Source of the DNA: Celeribacter baekdonensis
Lineage (GTDB): Bacteria; Pseudomonadota; Alphaproteobacteria; Rhodobacterales; Rhodobacteraceae
Length of the DNA: 64,000 nt
NCBI RefSeq assembly: GCF_900102315.1
Contig: NZ_FNBL01000001.1
Span: 186,001 to 250,000 of the forward strand
Direction of reading: 5' to 3'
Under the pieces are notes generated by a model. That model was not told where the DNA came from, did not search any database, and saw only the letters and a list, made by a program, of their open reading frames with translations. Positions 48,493 through 58,503 of the stretch are shown here, piece after piece; within the stretch, counting starts at the first letter, position 1; every line of letters begins with the position of its first letter. The position numbers were made by a program, and so were the translations under genes.

Positions 48493-48807
48493 ATGGCATG
48501 GGTCTATCTGACCATCGCTGGGCTGCTCGAAGTGGCCTGGGCCTTCACCATGAAACAATCAGACGGCTTCACCCGCCCGTTGGACACCGCGCTGACGGCC
48601 ATCTTTGCGCTCAGTTCCTTTGCCCTTTTGGCCATGGCAATGCGCAGCCTCCCCTTGGGCACAGCCTATATGATCTGGACCGGGATCGGCGCGGTCGGGG
48701 CGTTTATTGTGGGCATTGTCGTGCTGGGCGAGGCGGCCACCCTGCCGCGTTTGATCGCGGCGGGCTTGATTTTAGCCGGGATTGTGACCATGAAACTCTC
48801 ACATTGA
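48493..48807 (+). CDS. Gdx/SugE-type small multidrug resistance exporter (guanidinium)
   Basis: The 104-residue four-helix protein has IAGLLEVAWAFTMKQSDGFTR with the essential Glu13, RSLPLGTAYMIWTGIGAVGAFIVGIVVLGE and a final helix ending KLSH. This pattern is the SugE/Gdx branch, guanidinium/H+ antiporters working as dual-topology dimers, rather than EmrE. It is 38 bp upstream of the acetyltransferase gene. Confidence 0.9.
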   Translation: MAWVYLTIAGLLEVAWAFTMKQSDGFTRPLDTALTAIFALSSFALLAMAMRSLPLGTAYMIWTGIGAVGAFIVGIVVLGEAATLPRLIAAGLILAGIVTMKLSH

Positions 48808-48845
48808 GCCGCGCAGCCCGCGGCGGTTTCATCCGGTGAGAGACG

Positions 48846-49406
48846 ATGGACGAGTTTGAAAAGATGCAAGCCGGGGAGTGGTATTGTTGCCTTGATCCGG
48901 CGCTGGATGCGCGGCGATTGCGGGTCTTTGACGCGGTTCACCGCCACAACACCACCCTGCCCTCCACCCGTGGCAATATCGCGCCCGAGCTGCGCGCGCT
49001 TTTGGGCACAGCCCCGGACACGGCCCGGATCGAAGGCCAGTTTCATTGCGTCTATGGCCTCAACATCCATCTGGGCGACGCGGCGTTTTTGAACGTTGGA
49101 TGCGTGATTTTGGACAGTGGCCGGGTGGAGATTGGCGCGCGCTCCATGTTGGGGCCCAATGTGCAAATCTACTGTGCCGATCATCACCGCGACCCAAAGC
49201 TGCGAGGCCAATTGATCGAACGCGCCCTGCCCGTCAACATTGGACAAGATGTCTGGATCGGCGGCGGCGCGATCATTTTGCCCGGCGTGACCATCGGCGA
49301 TGGCGCGATTGTCGGCGCGGGCAGTGTTGTGACCCGCGATGTGGCCCCTGGCGTGACCGTGGTCGGCAATCCGGCGCGGGTGGTGACGCCGCCCAGAGAA
49401 AGCTGA
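48846..49406 (+). CDS. Sugar O-acetyltransferase (maltose/galactoside type)
   Basis: The 186-residue protein starts MDEFEKMQAGEWYCCLDPAL, the Maa opening, followed by a left-handed beta-helix (GDAAFLNVGCVILD, DVWIGGGAIILPGVTIGDGAIVGAGSVVTRDV) and the catalytic His in YCADHHRDP. It acetylates sugars with acetyl-CoA; the acceptor is unknown. Confidence 0.88.
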   Translation: MDEFEKMQAGEWYCCLDPALDARRLRVFDAVHRHNTTLPSTRGNIAPELRALLGTAPDTARIEGQFHCVYGLNIHLGDAAFLNVGCVILDSGRVEIGARSMLGPNVQIYCADHHRDPKLRGQLIERALPVNIGQDVWIGGGAIILPGVTIGDGAIVGAGSVVTRDVAPGVTVVGNPARVVTPPRES

Positions 49407-49412
49407 CTTAGG

Positions 49413-49739
49413 TCAGGCGTCCATCTTGCCCGGCTTGACCTTGCCCGCAAAGACGATGAACGCCGCGCCGTTTTTCAGTGCCTTCTCAGCCGCAGTCTTT
49501 TGATCGGGGTCTTTCAGCAAGGCGGGGTTGGCGGAGACGGCTTTGCAATTTTTGACATTCACTTTGTCCCAACCTTGAGCGCGCAGGTTGAACACGGCAT
49601 GTTCCAAAGCCACGCCATGTGCCGGGGCGACAACAAAGCCGATGATCGGCCTGCGCAGACCGGGGCGTTTGGCGATCTTCGGTCCTGCCGTCGCTTCCAG
49701 CAACAGCATATAGAGTTTTGCAGTCCTTTTTTCCGCCAT
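49413..49739 (-). CDS. Uncharacterised basic protein downstream of hflX
   Basis: The 108-residue Lys-rich protein starts one base after the hflX stop, so it is translated with hflX. It contains LYMLLLEATAGPKIAKRPG and a C-terminal region rich in Lys/Ala. No family or function recognised. Confidence 0.75.
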   Translation of the reverse strand: MAEKRTAKLYMLLLEATAGPKIAKRPGLRRPIIGFVVAPAHGVALEHAVFNLRAQGWDKVNVKNCKAVSANPALLKDPDQKTAAEKALKNGAAFIVFAGKVKPGKMDA

Positions 49740-49740
49740 C

Positions 49741-51039
49741 TTACATCTCCCGAAATTGCTTTTCTTGCCGCGGGGTCCAGAGCACCGTCATCTGATACCC
49801 CTCCTCGGTCGCCGTTTCCTGTTCCACCACACCCTCGGCAAACAACCAAGCGCGTTGTTTGCCCTGCGCATAGGGCAACAGGAGGTCACGGCTGATTTTT
49901 TCCTCTTCGAAATATTTCGAAATGGCAGCCAAAAGATCGGCCACCCCTTCGCCGGTCACCGCGGAAATGGCGAATTTATCGTCCTCAGACTGGGCGCGCT
50001 CAAGCCGGGCCTGACGCGCCTCATCGTCCAACAAATCAATTTTGTTCCAGACCTCAAACATCGGTGCATCCTCTTTGATGCCCAGATCAGAGAGGATTTT
50101 GCGCACATCCGCCGCCTGTTCGTCGCTTTTCTCATGGGAAATGTCGCGCACATGCAAAATCAGATCGGCATCCAACACCTCCTCCAACGTGGCGCGGAAG
50201 GCGGCGACAAGTTGGGTCGGCAGGCTGGAGATAAAGCCCACCGTATCCGAGAGGATGATCTCGCGGTCTGTGCCGCCTTGCGGGGCCTCCAAAACCACCG
50301 AGCGCATGGTCGGATCGAGCGTGGCAAAGAGCATGTCTTTGACGAACACATCGGCGCCGGTCACCTTGTTGAAAAACGTCGATTTCCCGGCGTTAGTATA
50401 GCCCACCAGCGCCACGATTGGATATGGCACTTTGGCGCGCGCGGCGCGGTGCAATTCACGGGTTTTGACGACTTTCTCAAGCTGGCGTTTGAGCCGCAGC
50501 AGGTGATCGTCAATGGCGCGACGGTCGGCCTCGATCTGGGTCTCGCCGGGACCGCCGACAAAGCCCAAACCACCGCGTTGCCGTTCAAGGTGGGTCCAGG
50601 CCCGCACCAAACGGGTGCGTTGATAGGTGAGGGCTGCCATTTCGACCTGCAACACACCCTCGCGGGTGCGGGCGCGATCGGAGAAGATCTCTAAAATAAG
50701 CCCCGTGCGGTCGAGAAGTTTGACCTTCCACTCTTTCTCAAGATTGCGCTGTTGCACCGGGCTGACACGCCCGTCGATCAACACCAAATCGACCTCGGCC
50801 GCGTTCAACCGCTCTTTGAGTTCGGCGATTTTGCCCGAGCCAAACAGTTGCCCCGGCTGCATTTTCGGCAGACGCACGATCTCGGAGCCGACCACCTCAA
50901 GCTCGGGCAAAGCATCGGCCAAGGCCACGGCCTCTTCGAGCCCCGCGACCGGATCGCGGCGGCTGCGATCTGATGTAATATCCGGGTGGATGACCCATGC
51001 GCGGGTCTTCAACACCTCATGTTCGTGCAGTTCAGACAA
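49741..51039 (-). CDS. hflX: Ribosome-splitting GTPase HflX
   Basis: The 432-residue protein has the N-terminal HflX domain (GLEEAVALADAL, LFGSGKIAEL, DGRVSPVQQRNLE), the GGLGFVGGPGETQIEADRR linker, and the G domain VALVGYTNAGKSTFFNKVTG, LSDTVGFISSLP and NKIDLLDDE. It splits stalled ribosomes under stress. It lies 220 bp downstream of hfq, the common arrangement. Confidence 0.95.
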   Translation of the reverse strand: MSELHEHEVLKTRAWVIHPDITSDRSRRDPVAGLEEAVALADALPELEVVGSEIVRLPKMQPGQLFGSGKIAELKERLNAAEVDLVLIDGRVSPVQQRNLEKEWKVKLLDRTGLILEIFSDRARTREGVLQVEMAALTYQRTRLVRAWTHLERQRGGLGFVGGPGETQIEADRRAIDDHLLRLKRQLEKVVKTRELHRAARAKVPYPIVALVGYTNAGKSTFFNKVTGADVFVKDMLFATLDPTMRSVVLEAPQGGTDREIILSDTVGFISSLPTQLVAAFRATLEEVLDADLILHVRDISHEKSDEQAADVRKILSDLGIKEDAPMFEVWNKIDLLDDEARQARLERAQSEDDKFAISAVTGEGVADLLAAISKYFEEEKISRDLLLPYAQGKQRAWLFAEGVVEQETATEEGYQMTVLWTPRQEKQFREM

Positions 51040-51262
51040 TCGTGTTCCTTAGGGGTTGCGGGTGGTCACGGGCGATTTTCGCCCCTGATTTCACCCAATC
51101 TCTACTCTGCCGCAGGTAGCGGTTTGCACGCCAATTTACAAGGGTGCCACACCCATGAACGCAAAGAGGCACAGCCCCAAAGGCCCGTGCCACCCCGGAC
51201 TGAACGCCGGTTTCATGCGTCGTAAGGCACGCTAAGGCTGCGACGTCGCACAGCCCTACCGC

Positions 51263-51496
51263 TTACTCTTCGCCGTCGTAGAGATTGATCGGTTGCGCCG
51301 GCATTATGGTCGAGATCGCATGTTTATACACAAGCTGGCTTTGACCATCGCGACGCAGAAGGACGCAGAAATTGTCAAACCATGTGATCACGCCCTGAAG
51401 CTTGACGCCGTTGATCAAAAAAATTGTTACGGGAACTTTGGTTTTGCGGACATGATTGAGAAATGCGTCCTGGAGATTCTGTTTGTCGCCGGCCAT
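51263..51496 (-). CDS. hfq: RNA chaperone Hfq
   Basis: The 77-residue protein has Sm1 ([21 protein letters not shown]) and Sm2 (YKHAIST with Tyr57, Lys58, His59). The long C-terminal tail of the E. coli protein is absent, as usual in alphaproteobacteria. It mediates sRNA-mRNA pairing. It is downstream of trkH after a 160 bp spacer. Confidence 0.97.
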   Translation of the reverse strand: MAGDKQNLQDAFLNHVRKTKVPVTIFLINGVKLQGVITWFDNFCVLLRRDGQSQLVYKHAISTIMPAQPINLYDGEE

Positions 51497-51655
51497 GATA
51501 CTTTGCCTTTATTCTTGCGCTTATGATGCGAGCTGTCCCTCGGGCGACAGCACTTGGTGACACGTTCGCAGGAGTTCTTAAGGAATGTCAAGATAACGGC
51601 ATGAATTTTGGCCAGATGCCGGGAAAGGCGGCACAATTTTGCGTCACTGCGGCCA

Positions 51656-53203
51656 CTAACGCCGCCAGAATTCCGGGTTCAACAGGGCAATAATCGCCAA
51701 CATCTCAAGCCGCCCCAAAACCATGGTTCCGGCCAGGATCACCTTTTGCGGGTCTGACAATGAGGCGTAGCTCATCGAGGCTTCGCCTGCGACCTTGATC
51801 AAAGGTCCGGTGGTGGTCAGCGCCGAAATGGTAAACACCGCCGCCTCTTCGAATTCCACACCAAACAGCGCCAGCAACATCATCACAAAGGCGATGGTGA
51901 AGGCGAAGACCATGAAATAGACCCATGCGACATAAGCGCCTTCGCGGCGGATGCGGCGGGCATTGGCACCCGCGCCGCCGACCGAATGCGGTGAGATCAG
52001 TTTTTCGATCTCGCGTTCGCCGTGGCGCACCAAAGCGTAAAGCCGGATCAGCTTCACCCCGCCCGCCGTGGTCGCCACGCCGCCGCCAAAGATCGCCAGC
52101 CCCATCAACAACACGCCCGGCGCTTGCAAGCCGGACCACAGCCGCGCCTCGGCCCAGCCCGCGCTTTCGAACCCTGCGGTTGAGAGGAAAGAGAGCACCA
52201 TGAACAAGCTGCCCCACAGCGAGGACAGAGCGCGCCAGAACGTCCAATCGCCGGACACTTCCAAAACGCTAACCCAATGGCGCAAGAACAGGAAAATCGG
52301 CACGGTGATCATCAGGGCCAGCGCGATTTTCATCTCCGGGTCGCGCCACAAAGGCGGCGCATCGGGGCGCGGATGATCGGCGGTGAAGGTTTTGCGCGAC
52401 AGCGCCAAAAACAAGAAGGCAAAGACCAAGAGCTCGCCCATAAACCCAGCGCCGCCATTCTCCAACCCGCCCACGGGCGAGATGCCAGAGGTGGCCATGA
52501 CCGACATCGCGTGACAGAGCGCGACATAGGCTGATGAGCCGACCATGGAAAGCGCAAACCACAGCGCCAAGGTCAGCCCCAGATAGATCGGGAACAATTT
52601 GGCGGTGAACCGCGCCATGCGTTCGGGGGCGGCGGCGATGCGGGTGATTTGTGAGGCGCGGGTCTCGCTTTGGCCCGGTTCGCGCGAGGAAATCACCTCA
52701 AACCCGCCCAGATTCAGCGGTGCCAACACGGCCACGGCCGTGACCCAAGCAAACAAACCGCCCAGCCAACCGACCAGCGCCGTCCAAAGATGCACCGGTC
52801 GTGACAGCCGCGCCGGATCGTCAAACAGCGTCGCCCCCGTGGTGGTCAGCGCCGAGACCATTTCGAAATAAGAGTTGAAATAGGTGGTGGTTTTGGTCGC
52901 CTCGTCAAAGGGCACGGCGAGGATCAGCGGCAACAACGTATAGGTCGCCAAAAGCGTCAAAAGTTGATTGCGGCCCTCACGGTCGCGGTCGCCCGCGCTG
53001 TCGCGGTCTTCGGTGCGATCGGGGCGAAACCGGGCGATGGCAATGAACATCGCCAGCGAGGAAAACAACACCGCCGCATAGACAAAAGCGCGGGCATCGT
53101 CCCATTCGCGCAGACCAATGGCATAGGCCGCGGGGATCATCATCGCCGTCCCCGAGACCAGCATCAGCTGGACAAAAAATGGCATGCGCGCAAAGCGGTT
53201 CAT
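51656..53203 (-). CDS. trkH: Potassium uptake protein TrkH
   Basis: The 515-residue membrane protein has four repeated membrane-pore-membrane units with the selectivity segments SALTTTGATLFDD, MATSGISPVGG, STAGFESAGW and SALTTTGPLIK. It carries K+ into the cell together with cytosolic TrkA. The start overlaps the trkA stop by one base. Confidence 0.94.
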   Translation of the reverse strand: MNRFARMPFFVQLMLVSGTAMMIPAAYAIGLREWDDARAFVYAAVLFSSLAMFIAIARFRPDRTEDRDSAGDRDREGRNQLLTLLATYTLLPLILAVPFDEATKTTTYFNSYFEMVSALTTTGATLFDDPARLSRPVHLWTALVGWLGGLFAWVTAVAVLAPLNLGGFEVISSREPGQSETRASQITRIAAAPERMARFTAKLFPIYLGLTLALWFALSMVGSSAYVALCHAMSVMATSGISPVGGLENGGAGFMGELLVFAFLFLALSRKTFTADHPRPDAPPLWRDPEMKIALALMITVPIFLFLRHWVSVLEVSGDWTFWRALSSLWGSLFMVLSFLSTAGFESAGWAEARLWSGLQAPGVLLMGLAIFGGGVATTAGGVKLIRLYALVRHGEREIEKLISPHSVGGAGANARRIRREGAYVAWVYFMVFAFTIAFVMMLLALFGVEFEEAAVFTISALTTTGPLIKVAGEASMSYASLSDPQKVILAGTMVLGRLEMLAIIALLNPEFWRR

Positions 53204-54579
53204 TAGAAAAAGTCGATCGACACTTGCAACAGGCGTTCGACCTCAGGCACGTCGGCGGCGAGCGAGAAGATGGTGATCACATCGCCCTCATCAACGCGGG
53301 TGTCGCCCGTGGGTTTGACGTATTTATCGCCTTTGACAATCGCGCCGATCAAGACGCCTTCGGGGAAGGCGATGTCTTTGATCCGCTTGCCGGAAATTGG
53401 TGAGGTGGAGAGCACCTGTGCCTCGATCACCTCGGCCTCGCCCTCGCCCACCGAATAGACATTGCGCACCCGGCCATGGCGGATGTGACGCAGGATCGAC
53501 GAGACGGTGGTGGCGCGCGGGTTGATATAGGCGTCGATGTCGAGCGCGGTGAGGATCGGCACCAAGGTCGGGTCGTTGACCAGACAGATCGCCATCGAAC
53601 AGCCCGCCTGTTTGGCACGCACGGCGGAGAGCATATTGACCTTATCGTCGTCGGTGACGCAAAGCACGGCGTCGGTGCGGCTGATGCCCGCTTCCGATAG
53701 CAGTTCCTGGTCCAAAGCGTCGCCATTCAAGACGATTGTGCGCTCCAAACTGTCGGCGGCGCGTTCTGCCACTTTGCGGTTTTTTTCGATGATCTTGGCC
53801 CGCACCCGGTCGGTGCGCGCCTCTAAAGCCTGTGCCACGGCAAGGCCGACATTGCCGCCGCCAAGGATCACGACCCGGTCTTGTTTGCCTTGCTTTTTGC
53901 CAAAGATTTCAAGGGTTCGCGTAATGTCGTCCGAGTGGGTGAACACATAAATCGCATCCCCCGCATAGAGTTGGTCATTCGGTTCGGGCGCAAACAAACG
54001 CCCGTCGCGGCGCACACCCACGACAATCGCGCGTAGGGTGGAAAACAGATCGGACAATTCGCGCAGCGAGGTGTTGAGCACCGGGCAATCTTCGACCAAG
54101 GAGATGCCCATGAGATGCACACGGCCCGCCAAGAACGCTTGGGTGTCAAAGGCGGCGGGCGCGGCCAGACGGCGCAGCGCGGCCTCGGCCACCTCTTTTT
54201 CCGGGCTGATCACCACGTCAATCGGCATGTGATCGCGGCGGTAAAGATCGGAATAAATCGCGGTCAGATAGCTTTGCGCCCGCAGCCGCGCGATTTTACG
54301 CGGCACGGCAAAGACCGAATGCGCCACCTGACAGGTGACCATATTGACCTCATCGGAATAGGTCGCGGCGATGATCATATCGGCATCGCGTGCGCCCGCC
54401 TTTTCCAACACATCCGGGTACGAGGCAAAGCCTTCGATCCCCTGCACGTCCAACGTATCGGTCGCACGCCGCACCAAAGCGGGATTGTTGTCGACGACGG
54501 TCACGTCGTTTTTTTCGCCCGAGAGCTGTTTGGCGATTTGCCACCCCACCTGCCCCGCGCCGCAAATGATGACTTTCAT
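53203..54579 (-). CDS. trkA: Trk system regulatory subunit TrkA
   Basis: The 458-residue protein holds two RCK (TrkA-N plus TrkA-C) units; Rossmann loops are ICGAGQVGWQIAKQLS and ILGGGNVGLAVAQALE. NAD(H) or nucleotide binding gates TrkH. It sits between ntrX and trkH on the same strand. Confidence 0.95.
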   Translation of the reverse strand: MKVIICGAGQVGWQIAKQLSGEKNDVTVVDNNPALVRRATDTLDVQGIEGFASYPDVLEKAGARDADMIIAATYSDEVNMVTCQVAHSVFAVPRKIARLRAQSYLTAIYSDLYRRDHMPIDVVISPEKEVAEAALRRLAAPAAFDTQAFLAGRVHLMGISLVEDCPVLNTSLRELSDLFSTLRAIVVGVRRDGRLFAPEPNDQLYAGDAIYVFTHSDDITRTLEIFGKKQGKQDRVVILGGGNVGLAVAQALEARTDRVRAKIIEKNRKVAERAADSLERTIVLNGDALDQELLSEAGISRTDAVLCVTDDDKVNMLSAVRAKQAGCSMAICLVNDPTLVPILTALDIDAYINPRATTVSSILRHIRHGRVRNVYSVGEGEAEVIEAQVLSTSPISGKRIKDIAFPEGVLIGAIVKGDKYVKPTGDTRVDEGDVITIFSLAADVPEVERLLQVSIDFF

Positions 54580-54675
54580 TGCATCATCCCTGACTGTTTT
54601 GACATCGTCGTTTCACCTGTGAGGCTTGTCATGTCTGAACCTTTTGGTCAACTCGTCTCGCAGGACGCACGGGTT

Positions 54676-56079
54676 TCACTCGGCGTCTTCCGAGACATAG
54701 GCGACCCGCCCGCCCTGTTTGTTACCGGTCATCACGCCCAGGGATTTGAGTTTGCGGTGCAGCGCCGAGCGCTCCATGCCGACAAAGGTCGAGGTGCGGG
54801 AGATATTGCCGCCAAACCGGTTGATTTGCGTCAACAGGTATTCGCGCTCAAACAATTCGCGGGCCTCTCGCAAAGGCAGGGTCGCAATGGCGGGCGACAG
54901 GATGGCGCGAGTGTCATCCTCGCTGCTGACATCTTGCGACGGCAATTCTTCGGCCTCAATGTCGCCCGATGACTCGCCCAGGATCAACACCCGTTCGATC
55001 ACGTTTTTCAACTGCCGCACATTGCCCGGCCAGGTCATCGTTTGCAGCATCGCGGCGGCATCTTCGGAGAGCGCGCGCAGCGGCAGACCCTGGGTGCGGT
55101 TGAGCATCTCAATGAAATGATTGGCCAATTCCGGGATGTCTTCGCGGCGTTTTTCCAGCGCGGGCACCTCGATCGGCACCACGTTCAGCCGGTGATAGAG
55201 CTCTTCACGGAACGTCCCCGCCGCAATCTCAACCGCCAGATCGCGCGCAGTGGACGAAATCACCCGCAGATCGACCGACACTTTCGCCGTGCCGCCGACG
55301 CGGGTAAACCGCTGATCGACCAGCACGCGCAGGATCTTCGATTGGGTGCCAAGCGGCATATCCGCCACCTCGTCGAAATAGATCACCCCGCCATGAGCCT
55401 GCTCCAACAAGCCTTTCTCAATACCACGTTCCGGGCTTTCACGACCAAACAGCACCTCTTCCATCCGGTCGGGTTCGACCGTGGCCGAGGACACAGTCAC
55501 AAAGGCTGCGTCCTTGCGGTCGGAATGGGTGTGAATAAATCGCGCCGCCACCTCTTTGCCGACCCCCGCAGGCCCGGTCAACATCACCCGCCCGTTCGAT
55601 TTGGTCACCTTGTCGAGGTTGAGTTTAAGCTGTTTGAACGCCGAGGACACGCCGATCATGTCAACCTCAGCCCCGCCGGAGCGTTTGAGCGAGGCGTTTT
55701 CGCGCCGCAACCGCGAGGTCTCCATGGCGCGGCCAACGACGACCATCAACTGATCAATATTGAACGGCTTCTCAATAAAGTCATACGCGCCCTGTTTGAT
55801 CGCCGCCACGGCAATTTCGATATTGCCATGACCGGAAATGATGATGATCGGCACATCGGGATGTTCGCGTTTGACATGTTTGAGAATGTCGATCCCATCC
55901 ATGCCGCTGTCTTTCAGCCAAATATCGAGCACCATCAGCGAAGGCACCTGATCATTGATCTCTTTGAGACAGTCCTCAGAGTTCGACGCCAAGCGCGTTT
56001 CATAGCCTTCGTCGCGCAAAATATCTCCGATCAGTTCACGGATATCGCGTTCGTCATCGACAATCAAAATGTCAGCCAT
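54676..56079 (-). CDS. ntrX: Response regulator NtrX
   Basis: The 467-residue protein has a receiver domain with phosphorylation site Asp52, an AAA+ domain (P-loop TGPAGVGKE near 168; Walker B VIYFDEVADM) and a C-terminal Fis-type helix-turn-helix. The GAFTGA loop needed to contact sigma-54 is not present: the corresponding region (about 211-222) reads FGRESPERGIEK. It therefore probably does not activate sigma-54 promoters. Partner of NtrY. Confidence 0.93.
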   Translation of the reverse strand: MADILIVDDERDIRELIGDILRDEGYETRLASNSEDCLKEINDQVPSLMVLDIWLKDSGMDGIDILKHVKREHPDVPIIIISGHGNIEIAVAAIKQGAYDFIEKPFNIDQLMVVVGRAMETSRLRRENASLKRSGGAEVDMIGVSSAFKQLKLNLDKVTKSNGRVMLTGPAGVGKEVAARFIHTHSDRKDAAFVTVSSATVEPDRMEEVLFGRESPERGIEKGLLEQAHGGVIYFDEVADMPLGTQSKILRVLVDQRFTRVGGTAKVSVDLRVISSTARDLAVEIAAGTFREELYHRLNVVPIEVPALEKRREDIPELANHFIEMLNRTQGLPLRALSEDAAAMLQTMTWPGNVRQLKNVIERVLILGESSGDIEAEELPSQDVSSEDDTRAILSPAIATLPLREARELFEREYLLTQINRFGGNISRTSTFVGMERSALHRKLKSLGVMTGNKQGGRVAYVSEDAE

Positions 56080-56102
56080 GTGTCACACCCTTTACCTCAA
56101 CG

Positions 56103-58325
56103 TTATACTGCAAGCTTTTGTTTTTCATCTACTTCCACCTCTGCGATCAAGGACAGGCGCAATGTCGCCCGTGCCCCGATCTGTCCCGAGGGATCAAGCG
56201 GCACGCCGTCTGTCAGCGTCAAAGAGCCGCCGTGTTCCTCGATGATTTTCTTCACAATCGGCAGGCCCAATCCCGTGCCTTTTGCGCGTGTCGTCACATA
56301 GGGTTCAAACAGGCGCGAGCGATCTTCGGGCAGGCCGATCCCGTTGTCGGTGATGGTCACCACCGCCTCTGTGCCGTCGCGCGTCAAGGCCACATGGATA
56401 TGTGGCGTGTGGCCCTCTGGCATGCCATTTTCATAAAGACTTTCAATGGCTTCACCGGCATTCTTGATCAAATTCGTCAACGCTTGGCCGATCATCGTCG
56501 CATCCACCTCGGCCCAAGCGGAACGCGGCGTGATCTCGGCGGTGATGGTCACATCGGGTTGGGCATTTTGTTGCAACAACACGGCACCTTTGACCAATTC
56601 GACCAGATCATGATCGCGCCGTTCGGGCGAGGGCATCCGGGCGAATTTCGAAAACTCATCGACAATGCGGCGCAAATCGCCGGTCTGGCGCACGATCACC
56701 GAGGTGTATTGTTCCAAATCGGCGCGGCCCTCTTCGGACAATCCCTTGCCAAATTTGCGCAGAATACGTTCGGCCGACAATTGGATCGGCGTCAGCGGGT
56801 TTTTGATTTCATGCGCGATCCGGCGCGCCACATCGCCCCAGGCGGCCAAACGCTGAGCCGACACAAGATCGGTCACATCGTCAAACACCACCACATAGCC
56901 CTCCAGCAACCCGTTCACATCGCGCCGCGTGGCGATGCGCACCAACAGGCTTTCCTGTGCGCCGGAGCGGATCAACCGGATTTCCTCTTGCACCACTTCG
57001 CGTGCCTGACTGCGCAGCGCGTCAAACAGCGGGCCAAATTCCGGCACCACCACGGCAAGGGCCTCGCCCGTCACATCGCGCTCCCCCACGGACAAAAGTG
57101 CGTGCGCCGACCGGTTGGACAGGGTCACCCGCCCCTCGGCGTCCAGCCCCATCACCCCCGCCGTCACCGATGAGAGCACCGAGTCAAACAGGCGGCGGCG
57201 GCGGTCAATCTGTTCGTTGCGGTCCAAAAGTTCGTTGCGCTGGATGTTGAGCTGGCCGGTCATTTGGTTGAACACCTGACCCAGCGTGGCGATTTCATCA
57301 TCGCCATCCTCGACCAGAACCCGCACCGACAAATCGCCCTCGCCGACCTGTTTCGCCGCTCCCGCCAGCCGCCCGATGGGCCGCGCCAGACGTTCGGCAA
57401 ACCACAGGCCAAGCCAGGTGGCGGCCAAGATCAAAATAATCGCAAAGCCCAGATACAAAAGGCCAAATTCAAACAAAAGCCGCCCGCGTTCGCTTTCCAA
57501 CTGATTGTAGAGCGCGATGGAATCCTGAGTATCGTCAAGCAGGTTGAGGATTTTGCCATCGACATCGCGGGTGACATAAAGATAGCGATCCGAAAAGCCC
57601 GCAAGCCGCTGCAAGGCGCGGCTTTCGTTGCGGTCCCAATCGTCAATAAGCACCAGTTCGCCGGTTTCAGCCCGGCGCAAATCCGCCTCTGAGGGCTGTT
57701 CATAGTCAAACAGATAGGAGCGTTCACCGCGTGCCCGGATGTCGCCCGTGCGATCAATCACATAAGCCTCACGCAAGCCGCGCTGGATCAGCCCCTGCCC
57801 CTGATTGAGCACCTGACGCAGCGCGCCATCGGGCAGGATCGTCATGGACCGACGACGCTCGATGATGAAATTGGCCAGCGCCCGCGTGTCTTCGGCCAGA
57901 CCGTCGTGATGCTCGGCCTCATAGGCTTTGGCCGCCTCCAACGAGGAGCCGACCACATTGCGCACCCGATCCGAAAACCAGCCCTCAAGGCCGAAATTCA
58001 CCGTCACCACGGCAAAAATCGCGACCGTGATGGTCGGGATCAGGGCAAGGAGAACAAAGACGCCAGAGAGGCGCAGGTGCAGCCGCGAGCCTTCGGAATG
58101 GGCGCGCCGTGCGGCAATGACCCGAGCGATGCGTTGGGCAACAAGCCCCGCCACCACAAGGACATAGACCACATCGGCCAAAAGCACGGCGCGCAGCGAC
58201 CCCGATGCGGGGCCGTGATCCAACGGGCCAAGCACCAAAAAGGTCGAGATTGCCAAGATCGGCCCCAACACAAACACCGCGACAGTCGCGGCATTTTGCA
58301 ACCGACGCAGGCGCCGCAGGCGCAT
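56103..58325 (-). CDS. ntrY: Sensor histidine kinase NtrY
   Basis: The roughly 740-residue membrane kinase has three to four N-terminal helices, a periplasmic part, HAMP, PAS, HisKA ([21 protein letters not shown]) and ATPase domains (TDNGIGLPEDRSRLFEPYVT, GTGLGLPIVKKIIEEHGG). The start is uncertain: the first ATG (58325) is used, but a TTG at 58364 has a better ribosome site. It senses nitrogen/redox state with NtrX. Confidence 0.9.
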   Translation of the reverse strand: MRLRRLRRLQNAATVAVFVLGPILAISTFLVLGPLDHGPASGSLRAVLLADVVYVLVVAGLVAQRIARVIAARRAHSEGSRLHLRLSGVFVLLALIPTITVAIFAVVTVNFGLEGWFSDRVRNVVGSSLEAAKAYEAEHHDGLAEDTRALANFIIERRRSMTILPDGALRQVLNQGQGLIQRGLREAYVIDRTGDIRARGERSYLFDYEQPSEADLRRAETGELVLIDDWDRNESRALQRLAGFSDRYLYVTRDVDGKILNLLDDTQDSIALYNQLESERGRLLFEFGLLYLGFAIILILAATWLGLWFAERLARPIGRLAGAAKQVGEGDLSVRVLVEDGDDEIATLGQVFNQMTGQLNIQRNELLDRNEQIDRRRRLFDSVLSSVTAGVMGLDAEGRVTLSNRSAHALLSVGERDVTGEALAVVVPEFGPLFDALRSQAREVVQEEIRLIRSGAQESLLVRIATRRDVNGLLEGYVVVFDDVTDLVSAQRLAAWGDVARRIAHEIKNPLTPIQLSAERILRKFGKGLSEEGRADLEQYTSVIVRQTGDLRRIVDEFSKFARMPSPERRDHDLVELVKGAVLLQQNAQPDVTITAEITPRSAWAEVDATMIGQALTNLIKNAGEAIESLYENGMPEGHTPHIHVALTRDGTEAVVTITDNGIGLPEDRSRLFEPYVTTRAKGTGLGLPIVKKIIEEHGGSLTLTDGVPLDPSGQIGARATLRLSLIAEVEVDEKQKLAV

Positions 58326-58503
58326 GAGCCTGTTCCAGCTTTGCTTGCCGATTGTCTGTGCCAAAGCCCACCTCGTACTGGTCCACCGGAGCGCCTTGGC
58401 CCGATGATCCGGTGCCGAAAACGCCCCCTCACACCGTGGCACCAAGGACGCAGCAGCGTGATATTCCTGTCACTGCGCCCAAATCACCACGGATGTGGCC
58501 TAT

